Shown here one piece after another: positions 33,356 to 42,827 of a stretch of 45,830 nt of DNA (its first letter is position 1; each line of letters starts with the position of its first letter). The stretch comes from Candidatus Acidiferrales bacterium (GTDB lineage Bacteria; Acidobacteriota; Terriglobia; Acidiferrales; UBA7541), in contig JASHSV010000293.1 of the NCBI GenBank assembly GCA_030038535.1, positions 1 to 45,830 on the forward strand, written 5' to 3'. A program made the translations under genes and the position numbers. The notes under the pieces are model-generated. The model was given only the letters and a program-made list of their open reading frames with translations, did no database searches and was not told the DNA's origin.

Positions 33356-34615
33356 TCAAAACCGCACAATCTCCGGCTCCGCTCCCGCAGGTGCCTTCTG
33401 TTCGCCCTCGGGCGCGGCAGCTTCCGCAACGGGCTTCGGCTCTTCCAGCAGGTCGGATATTAGCAGGCGCAGATTCCCCGGGTTGGTGGCATAGGCCAGC
33501 GCGGTCTCCACTTCGATGATCCCTTCACGCGCCATGCGCTCCAGTTCACCGTCGAAGCACTGCATGCCGTCGGCGCTCCCGTCCCGCATCGCGTCCACCA
33601 GGCTTTTCCCCTCTCCCTCGCCTTTCTCGATGTATTCGCGCGTGCGCATGCTCGAGCGCATGATTTCAAACACTGCCACGCGCCCCTGCCCATCCTTGCG
33701 CGGCACCAGGCGTTGTGCGATGAACACGCGGAACGACTTTGCCAGGCGGTTGCGCACCGCGTGCTGATCGCCCAGCGGAAACGCCCCGATGATGCGCTCC
33801 ACTGTCTTCGAAGCGTCTATCGTGTGCAGCGTTGAGAGCACCAGGTGGCCGGTCTCCGCCGCCTCGAGCGCGATCTCGATTGTTTCCCGGTCCCGCATTT
33901 CTCCCACCAGGATCACTTTCGGCGCCTGCCGCAGCGCCGCCCGCAGCGCCAGAGCAAAGCTCGGCGTGTCGCTGTGCAGCTCGCGCTGATGGATCGTAGC
34001 CTTCTTGTGCCGGTGCAGGAACTCGATGGGATCCTCAATCGTGATGATGTGGCAGGCGCGTTCGTTGTTGATGCGGTCCAGGATCGCCGCCAGCGTGGAC
34101 GATTTTCCCGACCCCGTCGGCCCCGTCACCAGCACGATCCCATTCTTCATCTGCGCCACGTCCGCCAGCCGCTCCGGAAGCCGCAGCGACCCGAAATCCG
34201 GAATCGTGTCTGGAATCACGCGCATCACGATGGCGCAGCTCCCCCGTTGCGTGAACACATTCACACGGAATCGCGCTACTTTCGGCAGGCTGTACGACAG
34301 GTCCGCGGACCCTTCCTCGCGCAGTTTTCTCGACGCTTGCAGGTTCGACCCCATCAGGTCTCCTGCAATCGTGGCCGTGTGTTCCGGCAGCAGTACCGGT
34401 ATGCCCGGAATTTTCACGCCCACGAGCTGGCCATCGACCTCCATCTGCGGCGGCCGCCCCGGAGAAAAGATCAGGTCGCTCACGTGCTTCGCCGAGCGCA
34501 CCATTGCCCCGATGAGCGCCGCTGTCGGGATGGGCGGGGCTGTTCCGCCAGCCGCAGGCGCCGCCGCAACCGCTGCCTCGTTTGAACCTTCCATGGTCTG
34601 CCGGACACACTCCAC
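33356..34615 (-). CDS. pilT: Type IV pilus retraction ATPase, PilT family
   Basis: A 419-residue cytosolic hexameric ATPase that powers pilus retraction and twitching. Walker A GPTGSGKSST lies near residue 164, the Asp box is IITIEDPIEFLH, Walker B is VILVGEMRDRETI, and the His box is HLVLSTLHTIDASKTVERI. The N terminus carries an Ala/Pro-rich leader and the C terminus an Ala/Glu/Pro-rich tail, both extra compared with PilT (about 345). The start is GTG at 34615 or ATG at 34594. No other pilus gene is adjacent except the PilZ-domain gene upstream. It converges on the decaheme gene with only 20 bp between stops. Confidence 0.9.
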   Translation of the reverse strand: MECVRQTMEGSNEAAVAAAPAAGGTAPPIPTAALIGAMVRSAKHVSDLIFSPGRPPQMEVDGQLVGVKIPGIPVLLPEHTATIAGDLMGSNLQASRKLREEGSADLSYSLPKVARFRVNVFTQRGSCAIVMRVIPDTIPDFGSLRLPERLADVAQMKNGIVLVTGPTGSGKSSTLAAILDRINNERACHIITIEDPIEFLHRHKKATIHQRELHSDTPSFALALRAALRQAPKVILVGEMRDRETIEIALEAAETGHLVLSTLHTIDASKTVERIIGAFPLGDQHAVRNRLAKSFRVFIAQRLVPRKDGQGRVAVFEIMRSSMRTREYIEKGEGEGKSLVDAMRDGSADGMQCFDGELERMAREGIIEVETALAYATNPGNLRLLISDLLEEPKPVAEAAAPEGEQKAPAGAEPEIVRF

Positions 34616-34677
34616 CGGCTCTCATCTCCATCAATATCGGCAGATCGGGCAGAGCCCGTTAGAAGCACCGGCGGGCG

Positions 34678-35160
34678 TTAACGGAAGCGGATAGGAAGCG
34701 ATTCGTCGCGATTGAACTCGTAGTGCACAAAGGAGGCGGCCAGGCCGTACCATCCGCGGGGTCCCTGCGCCTCGTTCCTCACCACCTGCGCCATCGTGCA
34801 CATCCGCACGGAGCCCATGCCCGTCGGACGGTCGGTCAGCCCCACTTCCATCGCAATCGTTGTTCCTGGCTCGAGACATTGCGGCGCCAGGAAGTAAACC
34901 CCGCTCGCGCTTATGTTGCGCGTCTCCAGCGGTATCGGAAATTCCAGGTCTCGCCCGTTGATTGCCGTCAGTCGCAAAGGCAGGCGCAGGAACGCCCGTG
35001 CGCAGCTCCGCCGGTTCCCCACCACGTTTACCGTGTGCGTCGGCACGCTCAGAAAGTGCTGGTTGCTCGGGGTTTTGAACGAAACGGGGGAATCAGGCTT
35101 TGTATTCGAGCGCCGCTCCGGCCATTCAGGAGACACACTTGGTTTCGGCTTGGCCACCAT
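34678..35160 (-). CDS. PilZ-domain protein, possible c-di-GMP receptor
   Basis: A roughly 160-residue protein with a C-terminal PilZ barrel. The hallmark second motif is present as ETRNISASGVYFLAP, ending in N-x-S-x-x-G. The first motif is a basic NRRSCARAFLRLPLRL rather than a clean RxxxR, so c-di-GMP binding is likely but not certain. The first 60 residues are Ser/Pro-rich and probably disordered. The ATG at 35160 sits behind a GGGGTGGGG stretch. It lies 62 bp upstream of pilT and may be co-transcribed with it, consistent with control of pilus motility. Confidence 0.75.
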   Translation of the reverse strand: MVAKPKPSVSPEWPERRSNTKPDSPVSFKTPSNQHFLSVPTHTVNVVGNRRSCARAFLRLPLRLTAINGRDLEFPIPLETRNISASGVYFLAPQCLEPGTTIAMEVGLTDRPTGMGSVRMCTMAQVVRNEAQGPRGWYGLAASFVHYEFNRDESLPIRFR

Positions 35161-35249
35161 CACCCCACCCCAGTCGACAGTCCACCCAAGAAAGCTGCAT
35201 CTTGTTCCCAACCCGAAAAGGGGTCAATTCAAGGGGGCTTTCCGGTGTC

Positions 35250-37265
35250 CTAACTGATAACACGCGGGGTGCCCTGCGTGGCTCCCGGGCCCAATTGAAT
35301 CTCGCTCAGCGCCTCATGAGCGGCCGCAAGTTGCATCCGGGAGCCCATCAGGACGATCTGATCGGCCTCAGCCAGCACGGTGCCCGGCGCGGGGTTGTAA
35401 ATCACGGTGGGGTCCCGCACCACAGCCACCACCACGGCCCCGCTGCGCCCCCTCAGGTCCACCTCCCGCAGTTCCATGCCCACCAGCCGCGATCCCGGCA
35501 TCACAAGAAACAGCTCCAAATCCACCTCCGGCAGCAGGTGCCGCAGATGCCTCAGCGGCTCGCCCGGCAACGGCAGGATTCGCTGCATGTCGTAGTCCCC
35601 GGCACGCAGCGCCCCCAGTTGTTGCGCCAGGACCTCCCGCGGCACACCAAAAATTCGCAGCACGCGCACCGCGATCTCCGTCCAGGCCTCGATTTCCTCC
35701 GCCACCACGTGCGTTGCCCCCACGCGCCTCAGCTCCGCGGCGAATGCGATCCGCTTCACCCGTGCGATGATGTGCACCTCGGGATTCAGCATGCGCGCGT
35801 GCGAAATCGCCAGCGGCAGGATCGACGGGTCCGACACCGCAAAGACCACCGCGCGCGCGTGTTCCACCCCCGCCCGCCGGAGGATTTCCGAGCTGGATAG
35901 GTCCCCGAAGTAAATCCTTTCTCCCGCCGCCTTCGCGTGTCGCACCGCGTGCACATTCACGTCCACGATCACGTAAGGCAAGTTGTTCTCCCGCAGCAGT
36001 GCTGCCAGGCGCCGGCCGTTCTCCCCGTATCCACAGATAATCACGTGGTCCGACGTCGGCGCTTCCGTGTCGTCCGCGGCTGCTTCTCCGGGAAACGCGG
36101 GTTGCTTCCCGAACCAGCGCGCCACGTACGGGCCCGCGGCCACCAGTCCAGGCGTCGCTGCCAGCGTCAGCACCGCCGCCGAGAGAAATACTTGGTAGAA
36201 CGATTCAGGCACCATCCCGCGGAGTGCGCCTTCCCGCAGCAGCACGAACGAGAATTCGCCCACCTGCGATACCGCCAGCGCGCACACCACCGCCAGCCGC
36301 GCCGGAAATCCCATGATGCGCACCGCCGCTACGCCCGCCACCAGTTTTCCCAGCAGGATTGCGGCTGTCACTCCGAGCACTACCGGCGCGTGCGCCACCG
36401 CGTAGGGCACACGGATCAGCATGCCGATGGCTACGAAAAACAGGCTCGAAAAACTATCGCGGAACGGAATGATTGCGGCCATGGCCTGGTGTGCATATTC
36501 GGACTCGCTGATCACCACGCCAGCAATAAACGCGCCCAGCGCCAGCGACAGCCCCATCTGCGCCGCTCCCCACGCCGTCGCCAGCGTCGCAAACAGCGTC
36601 GCGATCACGAATACCTCGCGGCTCCGAACCCCCGCTACTGCGCGCAGCAGCCGCGGAAACAAGTAGCGCGCGCTCGCCACGATCACCGCCACCACCACCA
36701 GCGACTTCCCAAGCGCCAGCACCACCTGGAGCATTTGCGCTGATTGTCGCGCCGCCAGCACCGGAACCAGTGCCATCATCGGCACCACGCAAAGGTCCTG
36801 AAACAGCAGGATGCCCAGACTGATTCGCCCGGGCATGGTCTCCACCTCGTTCCTCTCCTCCAGCACTTTCATCACGATGGCCGTGCTGCTTACCGCCACC
36901 AGGAATCCCCAGAAAAGCGCTTCCTCCGTCTTCAGCCGCGCGGCCAGAAGCACACCCATCGTAAGTAACACCGTGATGCCGAGTTGTAAGCTGCCCCCGC
37001 CCAGCGCGATTTGCTTCATCCGTGCCAGCCGCTCGAGTGAGAACTCCAGCCCCACCGTGAACAGCAGCAGCGCCACACCGATCTCCGCCAGATGGTCCAC
37101 CGTCTCCACGTTGGAGATCATCCGCAGCCCATATGGCCCCGCTACCAGCCCGGTCAGCAAATATCCCACTACGGTCGACTGGCTTAGGCGCCGCATCAAA
37201 AACGACATGAGCGTCGCCAGTCCCAGCAGCAGCAGCAAATCTCGGAAAATTCCAGCCTCGGGCAT
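35250..37265 (-). CDS. KefB/C-type monovalent cation:proton antiporter with RCK domain
   Basis: A 671-residue CPA2 antiporter. The N-terminal 385 residues are a 12- to 13-helix Na+/H+ exchanger fold (GYLLTGLVAGPYGL, LLFTVGLEFSLERL, GILLFQDLCVVPMMALVP, LALGAFIAGVVISESEYAHQ). A TrkA-N/RCK nucleotide-binding domain begins at HVIICGYGENGRRLA (about residue 405), and a TrkA-C domain follows at about 560-650. It should exchange K+ or Na+ for protons under NAD(H) or glutathione-type gating. No anti-SD match is visible before the ATG; a TAGAAT hexamer lies 9 bp upstream, which hints at a very short leader. The gene is divergent from ada. Confidence 0.9.
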   Translation of the reverse strand: MPEAGIFRDLLLLLGLATLMSFLMRRLSQSTVVGYLLTGLVAGPYGLRMISNVETVDHLAEIGVALLLFTVGLEFSLERLARMKQIALGGGSLQLGITVLLTMGVLLAARLKTEEALFWGFLVAVSSTAIVMKVLEERNEVETMPGRISLGILLFQDLCVVPMMALVPVLAARQSAQMLQVVLALGKSLVVVAVIVASARYLFPRLLRAVAGVRSREVFVIATLFATLATAWGAAQMGLSLALGAFIAGVVISESEYAHQAMAAIIPFRDSFSSLFFVAIGMLIRVPYAVAHAPVVLGVTAAILLGKLVAGVAAVRIMGFPARLAVVCALAVSQVGEFSFVLLREGALRGMVPESFYQVFLSAAVLTLAATPGLVAAGPYVARWFGKQPAFPGEAAADDTEAPTSDHVIICGYGENGRRLAALLRENNLPYVIVDVNVHAVRHAKAAGERIYFGDLSSSEILRRAGVEHARAVVFAVSDPSILPLAISHARMLNPEVHIIARVKRIAFAAELRRVGATHVVAEEIEAWTEIAVRVLRIFGVPREVLAQQLGALRAGDYDMQRILPLPGEPLRHLRHLLPEVDLELFLVMPGSRLVGMELREVDLRGRSGAVVVAVVRDPTVIYNPAPGTVLAEADQIVLMGSRMQLAAAHEALSEIQLGPGATQGTPRVIS

Positions 37266-37441
37266 AGGAGGGGCTATTCTATCTCAGCCTTCCGCAGCAC
37301 AGGCTTTCTGTCTGTGAGCCTCTCAGAGTCCTCGACCGCTGGGTGTGGCAATTTTCCTTCGAATGCCTGTCTCCTCCGCTCCCCGTTTTCCCCGCAAAAA
37401 ACGGATAGCACGTTGCCGCCGATTCGTCGTACCGTGAAAAC

Positions 37442-38578
37442 ATGACACAGACGAGATCTATGCCTCGCAGGCCGGCCGTCCATCACAACCCTCCGGCTCG
37501 CCCGCTGCGCGACTGGTGGCGTGCCGTGGCCACACGCGATTCCGCTTTTGACGGACGCTTCGTCTTTGCCGTTCGCTCCACCGGAATCTTTTGCCGACCC
37601 AGTTGCCCCGCCCGCCGGCCCGCCGCGCGCAACGTCGCCTTTTTCCCCTCTCCCGCCGACGCACTTGCGCAGGGCTATCGTCCCTGTGCGCGCTGCCTGG
37701 GACGCGACGTCTCCATCGGACAGACCGAGCGCACTCTGGTTCAGCGCCTCTGTCGTGGGATCGAACACACGATCGAATCAGGCGAAGCCACAGGCTTCAG
37801 CGATCCGGGCCGTCCCACTCTCCGGGTGCTCGCCCGTCATGCCGGCCTCGGCCCCTTCCGCCTTCTGCGCCTGTTTCGCCGCGTTCTTGGAATCACGCCT
37901 CGGCAATATGCCGATGCCGTGCGGCTGCGCCGCTTCAAGCACAGTCTGCGAAAGGGAGGAAATGTGACCACTGCGATTTACGACGCCGGATACGGCTCTT
38001 CGAGCCGCCTCTACGAGCGCTCCACCGCTCAGCTCGGCATGACTCCCGGAAGCTACCTTCGCGGTGCCCCCGGACTGGAAATCCGCTACGCCCTTGTCGA
38101 CTCGCCCTTGGGCCGCCTCTTGGTGGGCGCCACATCGCGCGGAGTCTGTGCTGTCATGCTAGGCAAACCCGACGCGCAGCTTCTTCGCGAATTGGCCCGC
38201 GATTTCCCCCAGGCGGAGCTTCGCGAAGATGCGCGTGGCCTTGGTGCCTGGACCCGCTCCGTGCTCGGCCGCTTGCGCCCCGGCGCCCAGGCCGGCGAGA
38301 TTCCTCTCGACATCCGCGGAACCGCTTTCCAGCGTCGCGTCTGGGAAGAACTCCGCCGTATCCCGCGCGGCCAAACGCGCACATACTCCGAAATCGCGCG
38401 CCGTATTGGCAATCCTCGGGCCAGCCGCGCCGTGGCCCGTGCCTGTGCCACCAATTCTCTTTCCGTTGTCGTTCCCTGCCATCGCGTCGTGGGCAAAAAT
38501 GGCGCTCTCACCGGCTACCGGTGGGGCCTCGAATGCAAACAGGCCATCCTCGCCTCCGAGCAAACTCCGTCTTCGTAG
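37442..38578 (+). CDS. ada: Bifunctional Ada: adaptive-response regulator and O6-methylguanine-DNA methyltransferase
   Basis: A 378-residue protein with the full Ada layout. The N-terminal zinc domain has C51, C55, C82 and C85, with the spacing (4, 27, 3) of E. coli Ada; C51 would accept a methyl group from phosphotriesters. An AraC-type helix-turn-helix spans about residues 125-207 (TLRVLARHAGLGPFRLLRLF, ITPRQYADAVRLRRFK). The C-terminal methyltransferase has VVPCHRVVG with active cysteine C346, after GTAFQRRVWEELRRIPRG. It repairs alkylated DNA and, once methylated, probably activates its own promoter. It reads as a stand-alone gene. Confidence 0.93.
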   Translation: MTQTRSMPRRPAVHHNPPARPLRDWWRAVATRDSAFDGRFVFAVRSTGIFCRPSCPARRPAARNVAFFPSPADALAQGYRPCARCLGRDVSIGQTERTLVQRLCRGIEHTIESGEATGFSDPGRPTLRVLARHAGLGPFRLLRLFRRVLGITPRQYADAVRLRRFKHSLRKGGNVTTAIYDAGYGSSSRLYERSTAQLGMTPGSYLRGAPGLEIRYALVDSPLGRLLVGATSRGVCAVMLGKPDAQLLRELARDFPQAELREDARGLGAWTRSVLGRLRPGAQAGEIPLDIRGTAFQRRVWEELRRIPRGQTRTYSEIARRIGNPRASRAVARACATNSLSVVVPCHRVVGKNGALTGYRWGLECKQAILASEQTPSS

Positions 38579-38644
38579 GGCCACCGGACACTCGTGCCCT
38601 CTGACCGCGGGATTGCTCCCTCTCTTCCGCGCCTGTCCTGGAAT

Positions 38645-39394
38645 TTACAGACCTGGATTCGCCTGCGGCTTCACCACCGCTACGTCTTTCGGCCACCGCG
38701 GCCGGAAGTCGTTCTCCGGCATCTTCGTATTCGTCACGATGTTGCGGTAGTTGATCACGATGTAATCGCCTGACCCCGTTTCGAAGAATTTTTGCTGGAT
38801 GGCCAGCCACGAGGTCATATCCACCCACAACTGGATACGATCGATTTGGTTGCGCAGCTTCTCGTCCTTCGGCACCAGCTCAAGCTGCACCGTCTTCCGT
38901 TCCTCCACCGTCGCCTCGCCCAGCAGGGTCACCAGGAAATGCTTCTTCAGCGAGCTGCCCGATGAGCCCAGCCCAATCGTCAGCAGCGAATCCGCCAGGG
39001 CACCGTACTTGCTGATGTCGTATTCTTCCACCCGCTTCGTCTTCGGCAGATAGTGCCACACCTTGTCCCCGTTGCGCAGGATCATCCGCTGGTCCGGTTT
39101 GGTCAGTTCGATGCGCATCTTTCCGTCTGTGCGCATGTAAATCTTTCCCGATTCCACCGACTTGTCGTTCACCACCACGGTCACCGTGGTCCGTTCGATG
39201 TCCCCGGAGAGGCTGTGCAAATCCTTCGCTTCGCGGTCCAGTTCACGCATCACAGAATCCAGGTCCGGCCCTTTTCCGCTCTGCCTGGAAGCGGCCGCCG
39301 GCCCCAACCCCCCCACGCCGAGCAGCAACACCCCGACCGCGCTCGTCGACAGCCAGGTTTTTCTGTTCCTCATTCCTGAAAAAGGATTTTGCAC
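38645..39394 (-). CDS. LolA-like periplasmic outer-membrane lipoprotein carrier
   Basis: A roughly 249-residue exported protein with a LolA-like fold. The signal segment is NRKTWLSTSAVGVLLLGVGGLG, so it is periplasmic. SGKIYMRTDGKMRIELTKPDQRMIL, GDKVWHYLPKTKRVEEYDI and the late LWVDMTSWLAIQQKFFETGSGDYIVINY are typical of LolA/outer-membrane lipoprotein-sorting proteins. The start is a GTG at 39394 or the ATG at 39373. It is the last gene of a five-gene minus-strand group with an ABC ATPase and permease, so it may receive lipoproteins or another amphiphile from the transporter. Confidence 0.75.
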   Translation of the reverse strand: MQNPFSGMRNRKTWLSTSAVGVLLLGVGGLGPAAASRQSGKGPDLDSVMRELDREAKDLHSLSGDIERTTVTVVVNDKSVESGKIYMRTDGKMRIELTKPDQRMILRNGDKVWHYLPKTKRVEEYDISKYGALADSLLTIGLGSSGSSLKKHFLVTLLGEATVEERKTVQLELVPKDEKLRNQIDRIQLWVDMTSWLAIQQKFFETGSGDYIVINYRNIVTNTKMPENDFRPRWPKDVAVVKPQANPGL

Positions 39395-39468
39395 CGGGGC
39401 GACATCCTATCACAGCGCATCAGCGGCGTCGGAAAGCTCCGCTCTACTAGGTGTGTAGGCGTGACCGC

Positions 39469-39855
39469 TTATTGCTTCACCGAAACCTCGTAATACAGCA
39501 CGCCCCCGTCCTGGCCGAGCACCGGCTCCATCTGCGTGATTTGGAAGGTACGGTCTTTCAGTGGCGCTGCGTTGCGCAGCAGCACGTCGTGGGCTTTCTC
39601 CTGGAGTTGCGGCGATACCTGTTGCGGCGTCAGCAGTGCAGCATTTACTTTGCAGCGCAGTATCTGGGGAGAGGTTGGATCCGCCTCGCACGGTATGGCC
39701 GTCGCCGCTGGCATCGGGCTCGTCTCCGCCTGGTCGTGGAACCAGCTCCGCGGAGTCAGAAAAACGAAAGCCACGATCGCCAGCACGATCACGTCATACG
39801 GCCACGTCCCCCTCTCGTAATTCCAGAAGAAAATGCGCTTCAACACTCCGCCCAC
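39469..39855 (-). CDS. Small single-helix membrane protein, function unknown
   Basis: A 128-residue protein with one transmembrane segment (about residues 20-34) after a basic N terminus (MGGVLKRIFFWNYERG), then a periplasmic tail with a possible disulfide pair (C56 and C68). I do not recognise a family. The GTG at 39855 is preferred because GGAGGA lies 7 bp upstream; the site overlaps the end of the ABC ATPase gene. It lies between the ABC ATPase and the LolA-like gene, so a role in the same transport complex is likely. Confidence 0.65.
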   Translation of the reverse strand: MGGVLKRIFFWNYERGTWPYDVIVLAIVAFVFLTPRSWFHDQAETSPMPAATAIPCEADPTSPQILRCKVNAALLTPQQVSPQLQEKAHDVLLRNAAPLKDRTFQITQMEPVLGQDGGVLYYEVSVKQ

Positions 39856-39856
39856 T

Positions 39857-40612
39857 TCATTCCTCCGGAACGCCGTCCACGATCACCCCGTCGCGCATAT
39901 GCACGATCCGGTTGCCATACGCCGCCGCTTCCGGATTGTGCGTGATCATCACAATCGTCTGCCCCAGATCGCGGTTCAGTTGCCGCAGCATCTCCAGCAC
40001 CAGCGTCGAATTCTTCGTGTCCAGGCTGCCCGTCGGCTCGTCCGCCAGCAGGATTTTCGGCTCGTTGATGATCGCTCGCGCGATCGCCACCCGTTGCTGT
40101 TCCCCGCCCGACATTTCCGACGGCTTGTGGTGCAGCCTCTCCGTCAGCCCCAGCATCCGCGTTACCACTTCAAACCGGTGCGGATCGAACCCGTTTCCAT
40201 GGATGTGCTGCGCCAGTGCGATGTTCCCCCGCGCGTCCAGCGCCGGCAGCAGGTTGAACCGCTGGAACACGAACCCCACTTTGTGCCTCCGCAGCTTGGT
40301 CCGTTCCGCGTCGCTCATCGCCGTCAGGTCGTTCCCATCCACCAGCACGCGTCCCCGCGTGGCCTGCGCCAGCCCTCCGATTACGTGCAGCAGCGTCGAT
40401 TTTCCGCAACCCGACGGCCCCATCACCGCCACGAATTCGCCCGGCAACACTTCGAAAGTCACTCCCTGCAGCGCCGGCACCTCCACCTGCCCGGTGCGGT
40501 ACACCTTCCACAGCAGTTCCGTTTTGAGCAGCGGCTCCACCTGTGCGATGGGGTGCTGCATGCCCCGTATCGGTACTAGAGTCGGCCTGCCTTCGGGCTG
40601 CGCCGGCGTCAT
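39857..40612 (-). CDS. ABC transporter ATPase, LolD/MacB type
   Basis: A 251-residue ATP-binding subunit with Walker [10 protein letters not shown] (65-73), Q-loop VFQRFNLLP, signature [15 protein letters not shown], Walker [13 protein letters not shown] and the H-loop [10 protein letters not shown]. The [10 protein letters not shown] form is typical of the MacB/LolD/FtsE group, which moves substrates from the outer leaflet rather than importing nutrients. The first 28 residues are extra; an ATG at 40561 would remove 17 of them. It follows the permease gene by 77 bp. Confidence 0.92.
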   Translation of the reverse strand: MTPAQPEGRPTLVPIRGMQHPIAQVEPLLKTELLWKVYRTGQVEVPALQGVTFEVLPGEFVAVMGPSGCGKSTLLHVIGGLAQATRGRVLVDGNDLTAMSDAERTKLRRHKVGFVFQRFNLLPALDARGNIALAQHIHGNGFDPHRFEVVTRMLGLTERLHHKPSEMSGGEQQRVAIARAIINEPKILLADEPTGSLDTKNSTLVLEMLRQLNRDLGQTIVMITHNPEAAAYGNRIVHMRDGVIVDGVPEE

Positions 40613-40689
40613 TGTCTGCCTTCTCGTAACATTGTTTCAGCCTCAGCTGCCGCCCGGCGACGGGCCGGCTTCTGTGCTCCCCCCTGATT

Positions 40690-41787
40690 TTACTCGAACG
40701 CGAGCGCCTCCACCGGATCCTTTTTGCACGCGAGCCAGGTCGGATAAGCCGCGCCCAGCAGCCCGCCCACCAGCGCGATCGCGATCGCACCCGCCGTCCA
40801 TCCCGGAGTAATCAATATCGGCAAGTTCGGCCATTTTGCCTGCGCCAGCGCGCGCAGCAGCAGGCTCAGCACGATCCCGCACACGCCTCCCATCACGCAC
40901 AGTGTCGCGCTTTCGCTCAGAATGGCCTGTGCGATGTATCCGTCCGATGCCCCAAGCGACTTCAGCACTCCGATCTGCCGCGTCCGCTCCAGAATCGTCG
41001 TGTACATGCATAGAAAAATTACCAGGAATCCGATGCAAACGGCGAGCGCGATCATCGAATCGATAAATGCGTGCAGCCCCGGCAGGTCCGTGGCCGTCAT
41101 CAGCGACAGGTACTCCTTCAGCGGCCGGACCTGATACCCGCGGAACGTGCTCCTCAGCTCCTCCATCACCTCTTCGGTTTCTTCCGGTCGGTTGCAGCGA
41201 ACGAAAAACAGTGACGCTTTGTCGTGCGCCGCCGAGATGTCCTGCAGCGTCTCAATGGGCACGAAGATGCGCGCCCCCTTCCCGTGCTCCACGATCCCCA
41301 CTACGTGGAAATCATGCTCCAGATACCGGTACGTCTGTCCCGCGCGAACGTGGTGCGTGGCCGCGTACACGTCGTCCACCACCATGTCGTCGGGTCCTTC
41401 CATGTCGTGTCCTTTATGGAACACGAATCCGCCCGACACGGCCCGAAAACTCTCGGGGTCGATCCCGTAAACGATCTCCAACCCGGACGCGTTGAACTGC
41501 AGCAGCACCGGCGCCACCGCCGCCACGTAGCGTAGTTGCGCGATCTTCTCCCCGATTTTTATCGGCATTGGCGCGCTCGTTATGCCGATGAATGCCGACG
41601 CGGAAGGGGGCTGCAACATGATATCCGCTCCCACCCCCTCGATGCGTTTGGCCGTATCCGTCAGCAGCCCGGTGGTCAGCCCCACTACCAGCACCACCAC
41701 GCTCACCTCTACGGCCACGGCCAACAGGCACACTGCCGTCCGCACTGGCCGGTGCATCACGTTCCGCAGCACCATTTCCCGCATCAT
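40690..41787 (-). CDS. ABC transporter permease, MacB/LolC (FtsX) family
   Basis: A 365-residue permease with four transmembrane helices (about 18-40, 248-270, 293-318 and 335-355) and a periplasmic MacB-like domain between the first two. The FtsX segment after ILERTRQIGVLKSLGAS and the final PTWLACKKDPVEALAFE are family signatures. The start overlaps the stop of the upstream lipoprotein gene as ATGA. With the ATPase it makes a type VII (mechanotransmission) ABC transporter. Only one permease is encoded, so it probably works as a homodimer, unlike LolCE. Confidence 0.9.
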   Translation of the reverse strand: MMREMVLRNVMHRPVRTAVCLLAVAVEVSVVVLVVGLTTGLLTDTAKRIEGVGADIMLQPPSASAFIGITSAPMPIKIGEKIAQLRYVAAVAPVLLQFNASGLEIVYGIDPESFRAVSGGFVFHKGHDMEGPDDMVVDDVYAATHHVRAGQTYRYLEHDFHVVGIVEHGKGARIFVPIETLQDISAAHDKASLFFVRCNRPEETEEVMEELRSTFRGYQVRPLKEYLSLMTATDLPGLHAFIDSMIALAVCIGFLVIFLCMYTTILERTRQIGVLKSLGASDGYIAQAILSESATLCVMGGVCGIVLSLLLRALAQAKWPNLPILITPGWTAGAIAIALVGGLLGAAYPTWLACKKDPVEALAFE

Positions 41788-42695
41788 GGCCGTGCCGGCC
41801 CTCCTGCTTCCTCTTCCTTTTCTCCAACACGCACCAGTTCGCTCCCCGGTGGCTGCTCCAGTTGGAACCGGTCCGCGGGAACTTCCCCATTCAGCGTCAA
41901 TGTGCTGATGTGCAGGTCCAGCCGGTAATTGTCGTGCGGACGCTCCAGCGTGATCATCCGGGGGAAGTTCGCCCCTTCCCCAGCCGCCTGCCAGTCGGAA
42001 TACCGCGCCACCGACACCAGCCGTCCTCCCGGCTCATACACTTCCACGCGCGATAGGTTCAGGTCCGTCCGGTCGAACCAGATTCGCCGTCTGACCTCCG
42101 GCGTCTGCCCCAGGCTCACCACCGTGAGCGCATAGTAACGCCCGCTCCCATTCTCCTCCTCGTCGAAGAGCACCGGGCTCGCGGAATCCATCGCAGGCCA
42201 GAAGATCGCCTCCAGAATATGCTGAGGCCTCAGATTTTCGAGCGGCTTCTTTGCCGCGTGTTCGAACTTCGCCGGACCGACGATGAATTTCCCCTTCGGC
42301 GGGATCGAAATCCGGAACGTCTCGCCGTCGCTCACCATGTCGAAGATTCGAGTGCCGATCACCGGCGCCTGTCCGATCATCCTGATTTCGTTCGGGCTCA
42401 CCGCCAGGATGAATCCGCTCACCTCTTTATAGTCCTCAATGACTCCCGTGTACTGTGATCCCGTATGCGGCGTCAGTTCCACCTTCGCGTTCACCGTTCG
42501 CACGGATCGGCTCAGCTCCTCATAGCGCGACATCAGCCCGTCTCTCGTCGATTCCAGAAGTGGTCGAACCTCTTCCGTGGGCACCACCGTCGTCGATTTC
42601 ACTCGGCATCCCCCGGCAATCAACGCCGCGGCCAGAACGATCAACGGTGGCACCGTCCTCGGCCGCGGCATCCTACCGGCTCGGCTCGCGCGCAT
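41784..42695 (-). CDS. LolA-fold outer-membrane-type lipoprotein (DUF4292-like)
   Basis: About 303 residues. The ATG at 42695 follows a GGGGAA site and gives a signal sequence ending LAAALIAGGC, so the protein is probably a lipoprotein with the lipidated cysteine at residue 30; the alanine at -3 is unusual. The body has SVRTVNAKVELTPHTG, VSGFILAVSPNEIRMIG, DMVSDGETFRISIPPKGKFIVGP and RRIWFDRTDLNLSRVEVY, which look like a LolA/LolB-type beta sheet. It is the first gene of the ABC operon. A carrier or acceptor role in lipoprotein or lipid transport is inferred. An ATG at 42671 would also encode a shorter signal peptide. Confidence 0.7.
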   Translation of the reverse strand: MRASRAGRMPRPRTVPPLIVLAAALIAGGCRVKSTTVVPTEEVRPLLESTRDGLMSRYEELSRSVRTVNAKVELTPHTGSQYTGVIEDYKEVSGFILAVSPNEIRMIGQAPVIGTRIFDMVSDGETFRISIPPKGKFIVGPAKFEHAAKKPLENLRPQHILEAIFWPAMDSASPVLFDEEENGSGRYYALTVVSLGQTPEVRRRIWFDRTDLNLSRVEVYEPGGRLVSVARYSDWQAAGEGANFPRMITLERPHDNYRLDLHISTLTLNGEVPADRFQLEQPPGSELVRVGEKEEEAGGPARP

Positions 42696-42827
42696 CCCGC
42701 GTTCCCCTATCCATGACCATAGCACGGGCCCATCTTCAATTCACTGCGCAGGACTTCTTCGTTGCACAATCGTCGCACTGCCTGGCGCAAACCACCGACA
42801 TACATGGTTTTCCGCGCGGCTGATCGC

